From an uncultured Aquimarina sp. (GTDB lineage Bacteria > Bacteroidota > Bacteroidia > Flavobacteriales > Flavobacteriaceae): a stretch of DNA of 64,000 nucleotides. The notes beneath the pieces were generated by a model. It was not told the DNA's origin and ran no database searches. It saw nothing but the letters and a program-made list of their open reading frames with translations. Numbering within the stretch: position 1 is the first letter of the stretch; the number at the start of each line of letters is the position of its first letter. The stretch lies in the NCBI GenBank assembly GCA_947489685.1, contig CANLEM010000002.1, forward strand, positions 744,001 through 808,000, in the 5' to 3' direction. Made by a program: the position numbers and the translations under genes. Positions 1-7,534 of the stretch are shown piece by piece.

Positions 1-152
1 CCATTGTCTCTGGAATAGACTTGACAAAACTCTATGGGCTCTGATTTTGAATCATTATCAGCAGACAATTCATTGTTATCTTTTAGTACTACATCATCTG
101 AGCTACATGCAGCTGTGATGATTAATATAAGTAATAAGCTTACTTTCTTCAT
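1..152 (-). CDS. Lipoprotein, N-terminal part only (runs off the window)
   Basis: Translation from the ATG at 152 on the minus strand gives a classical lipoprotein signal: MKKVS, a hydrophobic stretch, then TAAC followed by SSDD. The cysteine at about residue 16 would be lipidated. Acidic residues right after it are the flavobacterial pattern for surface-exposed lipoproteins. Only about 50 residues are visible and the reading frame is open to the left edge. The rest, rich in Asp, Asn and Ser, has no recognisable domain. It lies downstream of the Module A immunity candidates but is separated from them by a terminator, so it is probably a separate transcript. Function unknown. Confidence 0.75.
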   Translation of the reverse strand, partial: MKKVSLLLILIITAACSSDDVVLKDNNELSADNDSKSEPIEFCQVYSRDN

Positions 153-261
153 AATGTATGTATTTGGGTTAATTTATTCTTGTTGTAGCTCTCTAAGTGT
201 TCTAGTGTCCATGTAGCTTCCCACATAAGCCTTAGCTAAGCATTACTCCACTTTAGAGCAT

Positions 262-289
262 AAAAAAACCACTCTGTGAAGAGTGGTTT
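262..289 (-). terminator. Intrinsic terminator of the 307-1077 lipoprotein gene
   Basis: Perfect 10-bp stem (266-275 with 280-289) around a GTGA loop. On the minus strand it is followed by a run of seven U. It sits 18 bases past the stop codon at 307. Confidence 0.85.
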
Positions 290-306
290 AGCTTTTACAA
301 TATGTT

Positions 307-1077
307 TTAATTATACTTCTTTAAGGCCTTTTTCAATGCCTTCAAGAATTCTGACTTTTCTACACTTTGAAGCTCAAGTTTATTGATACTATCTATAAGC
401 TCCCTTAAGTTAATAGCATCATTAACAGGACTTTCAAGCATTTTATAAATTTCATCTCTCTCTACATCTTCTTTACCTGTAATCATTAGAACCTCTAAAG
501 GCTTTGCTTGTAACACTTCAAATAAAACTTCATTTGAAAACTGACCAAATTCAGCATTATTTTTACAATCAACAGATATTGTAGATAGAAATGACACTAT
601 AGATTCTTTAGAAGCATTAGGTAACTGCTTTTTTAAAACAGCTACTTTTTCTATGTCACATTTTTTAATGTTATCTACAGGCACTGTCTTCTGTGTTTCA
701 ACCTTAGACTCTTTTACTTCATCAGTTCTTCTACATAACCTAATGGTATTAGTACTATTATAAACTAGACTATCTTCAGTTAGCTTCAAGAGTTCTGCCT
801 TAGAGGTATAATCATCATAGTGAACAGAAAAATAGCTCCCCCCAAATTCTAAAGAATATGGCTTGTCTTGACTATCCATGTAATAGATGGAGTCATTTTC
901 AATGTAAAATAAGGCATTATCCTCCTGGTTTTCTGCCCAAACCCCATTCAACAGTTTTTTGTCAAATGTAACCTGTACCTTATCTTGTTCTACAGTAGAA
1001 CTTTCTTTCTCTTTAGTTTCCTTGCAGGCAACTAGAATGACAACTGCCAATACTAATATAGTGCTATGTCTTATCAT
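307..1077 (-). CDS. Lipoprotein of unknown function, second gene after the Module A toxin
   Basis: A 256-residue protein with a lipoprotein signal peptide (hydrophobic stretch, then LVAC at about residues 15-18). A Lys/Glu-rich linker follows, then a beta-rich middle with WAENQEDNALFYIENDSIYYM, which resembles small lipocalin-like or DUF-type lipoproteins of Bacteroidota. The C-terminal third (about 140-256) is alpha-helical, with two cysteines (KKCDIE, VDCKN) that could form a disulfide. No family recognised. It lies 83 bases after the candidate immunity lipoprotein at 1161-1877, from which a terminator separates it. It may be a second periplasmic immunity protein for the cell-wall-targeting toxin or an unrelated cargo gene; that is inference from position and compartment only. 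Confidence 0.8.
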   Translation of the reverse strand: MIRHSTILVLAVVILVACKETKEKESSTVEQDKVQVTFDKKLLNGVWAENQEDNALFYIENDSIYYMDSQDKPYSLEFGGSYFSVHYDDYTSKAELLKLTEDSLVYNSTNTIRLCRRTDEVKESKVETQKTVPVDNIKKCDIEKVAVLKKQLPNASKESIVSFLSTISVDCKNNAEFGQFSNEVLFEVLQAKPLEVLMITGKEDVERDEIYKMLESPVNDAINLRELIDSINKLELQSVEKSEFLKALKKALKKYN

Positions 1078-1108
1078 TTTATGTTATAGTATACTCACTT
1101 TATAGGAC

Positions 1109-1136
1109 AAAAAACAGCTACATTGCTGTAGCTGCT
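1109..1136 (-). terminator. Intrinsic terminator ending the Module A operon
   Basis: Stem CAGCTACA (1115-1122) with TGTAGCTG (1127-1134), loop TTGC, followed on the minus strand by six U. It lies about 25 bases after the stop of the lipoprotein at 1161. Confidence 0.8.
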
Positions 1137-1160
1137 TTAGATTGTTATTGTTTGTATTAT

Positions 1161-1877
1161 TTAGCAAATATGCCTTATATCTATAATTACCTTGTCATCC
1201 TTCTTCCATCTAATCCATCCTATGATATCATCTTTTGAAGGTTCTTCACCTGAATAACACTCTTTATCATCCTTCACTTTTAGCCAATCCCCTTCAATTT
1301 CAACTGAAATGTAGGTATGATCTTCATAGCCAGAGACAATGTCAGAACTGTCATTTGGACTAACTCTTAATGGATTATCTTTAGTTGGATTTGGATACCC
1401 TTCTAAAACATATTCTTGCTGAGTCTTAAACTTTATGATAGCACTATATTTCTCTCCATCAACCTTACCTTTCCCATCATTAATAGTTACTTCATAGGAG
1501 CTATTTTCTGTCTTATTTGCTTTAAGTATGAACAAGTCATTTTCAGGAAAATAAGCCTCTACATTAATTAACTTCTTATAAGCATGTTCATCATTTATGA
1601 TGTCATATTCATTATCTGCAATAAAAATGTTTTTACCTTTAAAATAAAACATAGGGTCACCATTATCCTTCATAACAGTAAACTCTCCTTCACTATTATA
1701 AATCTTAGATATCTCAACAAATAGGTATCCTTCATTATTAGACTGTAATGGTTCTTCTTTAGATGTTTCAGAAGTCTTATCTATTGTCTTATCAACTGAA
1801 TCAGCAGTAGATTTGTTCCTGTCTGCACAACTGATGAGACTAAGTACTAAAAATGTTTTAATAAAAAAACTGGTCAT
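1161..1877 (-). CDS. Lipoprotein with SH3-like C-terminus; candidate immunity protein for the Module A toxin
   Basis: A 238-residue lipoprotein: hydrophobic signal, LISC lipobox (about residues 14-17), then an Asp/Ser/Thr/Lys-rich tether. Residues about 50-150 are beta-rich. The C-terminal 60 residues (YISVEIEGDWLKVKDD, then GWIRWKKDDK) look like a bacterial SH3 domain, a fold often used to bind peptidoglycan. The start codon lies only 10 bases after the toxin stop codon, so the two are almost certainly co-transcribed and probably translationally coupled. The toxin tip upstream looks like a peptidoglycan DD-peptidase, and a periplasmic lipoprotein is the expected form of immunity to such an enzyme. 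The immunity role is inferred from position and compartment; no known immunity family was recognised. Confidence 0.8.
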   Translation of the reverse strand: MTSFFIKTFLVLSLISCADRNKSTADSVDKTIDKTSETSKEEPLQSNNEGYLFVEISKIYNSEGEFTVMKDNGDPMFYFKGKNIFIADNEYDIINDEHAYKKLINVEAYFPENDLFILKANKTENSSYEVTINDGKGKVDGEKYSAIIKFKTQQEYVLEGYPNPTKDNPLRVSPNDSSDIVSGYEDHTYISVEIEGDWLKVKDDKECYSGEEPSKDDIIGWIRWKKDDKVIIDIRHIC

Positions 1878-1887
1878 AACTTTATAA

Positions 1888-4800
1888 TTAATTAAATAAA
1901 CGTACTGGTGGCAAACTTTGTAAGTTTATAGGTGTTTGCAAAGTTCTTGTTGTAACATTAGGTTTATATCCTTGTAGATGTTCATGATCATAATGATTCT
2001 TCAAATGCTTTGTACCACTTACAGAATAAGTATTAGAAGTTGTATTTGTAACCTCTTTACCATCTGCTCCTGTGGTGGTGGTTGTATTTGTGACTGTTAG
2101 CTTAGATGACTTAATGTCTTTCCAGCCAAATTTCTTTAAAGAAGCATTCATTGTTGAAGATGCTGATTGATCAATCTTATCAAAATTAGTTTTGCTGTTC
2201 TTATAATTAATAGCATCTCTTGAACCATCTTTACCTGCATATCTTATATCAAGGTTTTTACCATTTTTATGTGAAACACTTGGAGGTGGTGATGATCCAT
2301 CTGACTTACTTGCACTAACAACATAAATCTCCTCACCAGAATCAGCAGAAGCTCCTATTAAAGATGCCATTGCACTACCTGAAACATATGAACGGTATCC
2401 ATTACCTGGCTTTGTGCTTACTTTAACTTCAGTATCTCCCATACTATAGTTGATATCTTCTAACTTAATCAGACCACTATCATTTTTATCATAGGTTCCT
2501 ATTTCATGTGAAGTTCCTCCTTCATCAACATATGTAAAGGTATCTGTAGCATCATCTGTCTTTTGTCTTAAGATTGATCCATCAGAATATATCTTATAAT
2601 TGTCAAAAGGAGACATCCCATCAGGATCAATATAGTAAACAGGGTTGTCAAATGCATAGTTATAAGGACTATGTCTAGTCATATCTTCAGCCAATGGATC
2701 AATATTCATCCACCTACCAAGCTCTGGATTATAATTACGAGCAGTAATATCAATCCAGCCAAGCCCTATCTCATCCTGCTCCTCTTTATTGGTAAATCCA
2801 TAAGCATGATTCCTCCCTCTAAGAACATCATTATACCCTTTATGCGTCAGTCCAAAAGGATAATAATTCTTCTCTTGTACGATCTCATCCTGGGTAATGG
2901 TACCATTTTTATCAGCATCCTTGTAGGATAACCTGATGTTATCCAGATGATCTTTAAATTGATAGATATATTTATACCCATCAGCTTCTTTTTCTACAAT
3001 CCCTTCTGGATGGTTAAAGAACTCCAGGTTGCCATTTTGGTATACATAATTACCAGCATACTCGGTGTTTATTAAAGAACTTCCTTCTGTTACGATCTTC
3101 TTCAATTTCGCTCCAGTGGCGTCGTAAATATAAGAAATAGTTCCTGTACCCTGGCTATTACTTATAGAAACTGTTGTGGGTAAATTTAAATGGTTATACG
3201 TAATCCCTGTAATACCTTTGTTACGGTCTATGGTCATATTACCGTTATCATCGTATACAAAATCATCATTGGTATTAATACCATCTTTAAAACCGTAATT
3301 GTCGTTACCGGTATCTCCTACTCGCAATAACTTATTACCACTATCATAGGCGTAGGATAAGATATCCATATCCCCAAAGGTGGTTGCCCCCGTATTGGTA
3401 TGCCCTTTTCGGTTTAATGATAAAATATTACCCATTTTGTCATAGGACACATTAGATAAATTATACTTATCATCATTACTAATACCAGTTTTGATCCTAT
3501 TTAAGGCATCATAAGTATACGTATAACTTCTTGTTACATTGTCATTGGCTGTTTGCCATGACGTTTTTGATATATTACCGTTGTATAATGGGTTTGCACC
3601 ACTATTGTAATCGATGGCAAAGCTAAATAAGTCACTACCGATAGCATCCACATCATTAATGCCTTGTAACCACCCACGTATGTTGTAGGTATAGTCCACA
3701 GTTTGTAACCCTTGGGCAGGGCTCTGGGTGGCAATACCTCCCACATTTTTACTAACAAGTTGCCCTAATTCATCATAGTTGTTACTAGCAATTAACTCCT
3801 TGTCCTGGTCATTGATTTTTTGGGTTTGTTTGGTTACTCTACCCGTATGATCGTATGTAAATTTATCGATCGTTACAATAGCGGCATTGCTCCCTTTGGT
3901 ATGTGTGGCTTTGGTTTGTTGTATTCTACCCGCAAAGTCTAGTTCGCTTTCTATAACATCTGTAGTGTTTAAGTATTCATTTTTGCTGGCCACATAGATT
4001 GGTCTTCCTTTTTGGTCATACCAAGTCACTGTAGTAATCCACTTATCTGTTCCCAGAACTTTTACTTTACTACCGGTTGGTAAACTTTTTGCATTTACAT
4101 CTACGTTTTGTCCCAGGACAATAGGAGGTGCACTAATTCCTGGGCGATCAAACACATAATCATCATAGTAATTGATCGTATGGATCTCTGTAATCCCTTG
4201 CGGGATCGCATCGTTAGAGTAATATATCGTGGTACCCGCTATAGTCGTAGCACTACTCTGTTTGGTTTCGTACTGTTTATACACCGTAGTATTATCTGCA
4301 GAATCCTGCATAGCGATCCTACCACTAGTATTTGTGATTATACCCGTATAGGTTACTCTACCTATTGCATCATATTTGGTAAATAACCATTTACCCTGTA
4401 CTTTTAGGTTAGCATCTTGAGTCATTACCGGTTGATCCAGTTTGTTATATACGATATACTCCCATCCTTTGCCAGGGATCTTTTTCTCGATCAATCGGTT
4501 TCTGTAATCATATCGGTATTGGTAACAGAGTTCGGCAAGCTCGGTGTTAGAAACACCATCTGTTGTGGTTACTTTTGGTGGTACTACATAAGTAAGATTA
4601 CCATAAGAATCATATACATAATAGGTGTCATGAGGTATACTCTCATTAAAAGTCCTTTTTAAAAGTACTCTTCCTTGTTTGTCTGTATATTCTCTTGTGG
4701 TATGGTTATCTCCATCGGCAGTCGTCCAGTTTTCATCTTTGGTAATACTCACCGTTAACTCATTGGCAGCATAAAAACCGTCTTTTTCTAAACTCGGTAC

Positions 4801-7515
4801 CTCGGTATTATTCGCATCTGCAAAGGTCACATCAAAACGTACCACCTCATTGGCAGTATTATGTCTCCAATCAAATTTGATGGTATGATCTGCATCACTG
4901 TTTGGATCTGCTTTCCAAGCTAGGCCCGGAGCACCTTGTTCTAATACTCTATTTAATGGCGAAGCCTCATAGATACTTTCTGAATACGCATTTACCTGTG
5001 CTGGATTGGTAATCCCAGGAAAATCATTGGCATAGGTATTTAAATAATAACTATTGATATCATTGTTGATATCTACTGCGGTATATGCGCCTGTATTAGC
5101 CTTGGCAAAAGGTAAATACTGTTTGGTTTGCCTACCTAGCTCATCATACTCAATATGAGTGATGATGTCCATCGTTTTTTCTTCCTGAGCAGTTACAAGT
5201 TCTGCAATCGAATTCTCGGTACCGTCTAGTTTTTGGACCACAGGATTCCAGAAAAATTGTTTGGTGTTCGCATCAGTACTATAGTACAAATAACTTCTAA
5301 ACCTAGATGTGGTCGTAGAACTCATCCATTTAAAATCAGTACCATCTATTACCTTATTTCCGCTTTGATCATACACCCCGGTAATTCCTGAGTTAGTCCC
5401 GGTATATTGATACGGATGTATCACACCTACCAACAGATACCAGGTATCTAATTGTGGTACATCTCCATACCAGAAATAAGGATTCGAATTCGCACTACCG
5501 TTTAGGTTATTTACATTTTGAGTACCATGATAAGAATGACCATCATTTGATCCGGTACGTTTTACCCATACTGTATATCGATACCCAATATTTTTGTCTA
5601 CCGTAATATAATCGGTATTCCACCCACCATCGGCGTCATTACCACTATCATTATCACAATACCAAACTAAGGAAGATTTACCTGTTGGATCAACACCAAT
5701 CGTTCTACTATTCTCTGCAGTACTTCCGTTTTGATTAAAAAATGGGGTACCTCCTTGTCCTTGTGTCCAATCTATAGTAAGCTCATTGGCAACCGTTTTC
5801 TGAACCGAAGTTACACTCGCATTGATGGCTATTTGCTGCTTAGGTCTACCCAATCCATCCATATACGTTACCGTCTCGGCTACATCTTTATTAAACTTGA
5901 TCTCACTGGGCGAGGTCATTTCTTCTAGATAGGTTCTACTCAATACATAGTTCTGGGTATCAGAAACTGTTAATTGATGTAATGAACTTGGGCAACCTCT
6001 CACTCCTCCATATTCATCAGGGCATTGATCCGTATTATCTCGTACATACCCTGTAGGTTGTGTACAGGCATTGATAGTACTGTTAGGATCTCCTAATCCA
6101 TCATTGTCTGTATCGGCATACCATTTGGTATTAGGATGAATATATTTATTACCATCATCACAATCATTACCATTGAGTACATAGCTGTATTCATCTGTTG
6201 GTGCCGCACTGCGATAAAATTTTACATTTGGATTACCAAAAGTATCGGTATCTACATCTCTGTAAAAGTTCTTTGGAGCTATGTTGGTAATAAATTCATC
6301 ACCATCATCATGATCACTCCCATTGAGTACATAGGTATACCCATCGTTTGGAGCAACACTATGATAAAATTTTACATTTGGATTACCAAAGGTATCTCTA
6401 TCTACATCTCTATAAAAATTCTTTGGTGGGATATTGGTAATATACTCATTGGTATCATCAAGATCATTCCCATTGAATACATACGTATGTCCATCATCTG
6501 GAGCTGCACTGCGATAAAACTTGATATTAGAACTTCCAAAAGTATCCCTATCGGTATCCCTGTAAAAATTCTTTGGTGGGATATTGGTGATAAATTCATT
6601 ACCATCATTGATATCATCACTATTGATCACATATCCTAATGGTCGATCACACTGTGTCTTTTTTATAGCAGCATTACCTCGGCCATCACCGTCACCATCT
6701 TTATACCATTCGGTATTAGGATGAATATACTTATTGCCATCATCACAATCATTATTATTAGTGACATAACCACTAGGTTGCACACTATAGTATAATCGTG
6801 TTGCAACAGCTGGAGACCCATAAGTATCTTTATCATAATCCAGGTAAAAATAGCGTGGTGGGATGTTAGTGATGTGAAAATTACCATCGTTGATATCATC
6901 ATTGTTACTTACATAACCTGAAGGCTTTGTACAACTTTTAGTCGTCGAATTTTTGTTTCCTCTACCATCCTTATCATAATCCCGATACCAAACTGTATTA
7001 GGGTTGATGTATTTATTACCATCATTACAATCATTACCGTTGGTTACATAACTGTATCCATCTGTTGGAGCAGCACTACGATAATACTTGATACCAGGAT
7101 TACCATAACCATCTTTATCCACATCTCTATAAAAATTCTTTGGTGCAATATGAGTGATATGAACATTATTATCATCACGATCATCCTTGTATAGTACATA
7201 TCCTGAGGGTTTGGCACATTGGATCTTCATAGGACTGGTTCGTCCTCTACCATCACCATCATGATCATAATACCATCTGGTGGTGGGGTTAATAGCCGCG
7301 CTACCATCATTACAATCGGTTTTATTGGCTACATAACGACTTTGAGGACTCGTTACATAGGATGAATTGGGATTACCATATCCATCACCATCGCCATCAT
7401 AATAATACTTGGTCGTACCACCACTACCCCCATCACTAGGGCCATCGATTAATTGTGCTTGGGCTGTGTATCCTACAAACAGTAGGAATACAATCATATA
7501 TATATTGTTTTTCAT
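1888..7515 (-). CDS. Secreted RHS toxin with Ca-binding repeats and a C-terminal DD-peptidase-like domain (Module A)
   Basis: A 1875-residue protein. The order is: signal peptide ending AQA at about residue 20; ten DxDxDG-type metal-binding repeats (about 38-510, MopE/thrombospondin-3-like, alternating with DCNDGxxxINP segments); DUF6443 (from about 515) carrying TYMDGLGRP; an inserted domain of about 210 residues (570-780) with no equivalent in the Module B protein; RHS/YD repeats (about 950-1500); and an RHS core with YPFG, GRW and YIDPDG ending near 1635. The variable tip (1637-1875) carries SVSHKNGKNLDI (His1749, Asp1756) and NHYDHEHL (His1841, Asp1843, His1844, His1846). This matches the zinc-ligand spacing style of M15/M74 (hedgehog-fold) DD-carboxypeptidases and murein endopeptidases, so the predicted action is peptidoglycan cleavage in competitors. 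No T9SS sorting domain was recognised, so the route across the outer membrane is unknown. Confidence 0.9.
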   Translation of the reverse strand: MKNNIYMIVFLLFVGYTAQAQLIDGPSDGGSGGTTKYYYDGDGDGYGNPNSSYVTSPQSRYVANKTDCNDGSAAINPTTRWYYDHDGDGRGRTSPMKIQCAKPSGYVLYKDDRDDNNVHITHIAPKNFYRDVDKDGYGNPGIKYYRSAAPTDGYSYVTNGNDCNDGNKYINPNTVWYRDYDKDGRGNKNSTTKSCTKPSGYVSNNDDINDGNFHITNIPPRYFYLDYDKDTYGSPAVATRLYYSVQPSGYVTNNNDCDDGNKYIHPNTEWYKDGDGDGRGNAAIKKTQCDRPLGYVINSDDINDGNEFITNIPPKNFYRDTDRDTFGSSNIKFYRSAAPDDGHTYVFNGNDLDDTNEYITNIPPKNFYRDVDRDTFGNPNVKFYHSVAPNDGYTYVLNGSDHDDGDEFITNIAPKNFYRDVDTDTFGNPNVKFYRSAAPTDEYSYVLNGNDCDDGNKYIHPNTKWYADTDNDGLGDPNSTINACTQPTGYVRDNTDQCPDEYGGVRGCPSSLHQLTVSDTQNYVLSRTYLEEMTSPSEIKFNKDVAETVTYMDGLGRPKQQIAINASVTSVQKTVANELTIDWTQGQGGTPFFNQNGSTAENSRTIGVDPTGKSSLVWYCDNDSGNDADGGWNTDYITVDKNIGYRYTVWVKRTGSNDGHSYHGTQNVNNLNGSANSNPYFWYGDVPQLDTWYLLVGVIHPYQYTGTNSGITGVYDQSGNKVIDGTDFKWMSSTTTSRFRSYLYYSTDANTKQFFWNPVVQKLDGTENSIAELVTAQEEKTMDIITHIEYDELGRQTKQYLPFAKANTGAYTAVDINNDINSYYLNTYANDFPGITNPAQVNAYSESIYEASPLNRVLEQGAPGLAWKADPNSDADHTIKFDWRHNTANEVVRFDVTFADANNTEVPSLEKDGFYAANELTVSITKDENWTTADGDNHTTREYTDKQGRVLLKRTFNESIPHDTYYVYDSYGNLTYVVPPKVTTTDGVSNTELAELCYQYRYDYRNRLIEKKIPGKGWEYIVYNKLDQPVMTQDANLKVQGKWLFTKYDAIGRVTYTGIITNTSGRIAMQDSADNTTVYKQYETKQSSATTIAGTTIYYSNDAIPQGITEIHTINYYDDYVFDRPGISAPPIVLGQNVDVNAKSLPTGSKVKVLGTDKWITTVTWYDQKGRPIYVASKNEYLNTTDVIESELDFAGRIQQTKATHTKGSNAAIVTIDKFTYDHTGRVTKQTQKINDQDKELIASNNYDELGQLVSKNVGGIATQSPAQGLQTVDYTYNIRGWLQGINDVDAIGSDLFSFAIDYNSGANPLYNGNISKTSWQTANDNVTRSYTYTYDALNRIKTGISNDDKYNLSNVSYDKMGNILSLNRKGHTNTGATTFGDMDILSYAYDSGNKLLRVGDTGNDNYGFKDGINTNDDFVYDDNGNMTIDRNKGITGITYNHLNLPTTVSISNSQGTGTISYIYDATGAKLKKIVTEGSSLINTEYAGNYVYQNGNLEFFNHPEGIVEKEADGYKYIYQFKDHLDNIRLSYKDADKNGTITQDEIVQEKNYYPFGLTHKGYNDVLRGRNHAYGFTNKEEQDEIGLGWIDITARNYNPELGRWMNIDPLAEDMTRHSPYNYAFDNPVYYIDPDGMSPFDNYKIYSDGSILRQKTDDATDTFTYVDEGGTSHEIGTYDKNDSGLIKLEDINYSMGDTEVKVSTKPGNGYRSYVSGSAMASLIGASADSGEEIYVVSASKSDGSSPPPSVSHKNGKNLDIRYAGKDGSRDAINYKNSKTNFDKIDQSASSTMNASLKKFGWKDIKSSKLTVTNTTTTTGADGKEVTNTTSNTYSVSGTKHLKNHYDHEHLQGYKPNVTTRTLQTPINLQSLPPVRLFN
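6090..7420 (-). repeat. Tandem coding repeats encoding ten metal-binding DxDxDG units
   Basis: Inside the Module A toxin gene, units of roughly 130-145 bp recur. Adjacent copies around 6230-6600 are nearly identical at the DNA level, for example the repeated segment for NFYRD and the segment for NxPPKNFYRD. Each unit encodes an Asp-rich loop (DGDGDGYG, DHDGDGRG, DVDKDGYG and so on). Three units have lost the final Gly of the loop (DTDRDTFG, DVDRDTFG, DVDTDTFG), suggesting recent unit duplication of a variant form. The region is prone to unit gain and loss and to misassembly. Confidence 0.85.
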
Positions 7516-7534
7516 GTCTTCTTACTTTTAGGAA

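Noticed and set aside
6136-6639. 167-codon plus-strand frame within the Module A toxin gene
   Set aside because: It is the antisense of the Asp-repeat region and its own repeats (IWITK, ISIYISI) merely mirror the coding repeats.
6090-7420. Possible CRISPR array
   Set aside because: The repeats are long, in frame with the protein and lack unique spacers; they encode the Ca-binding units.
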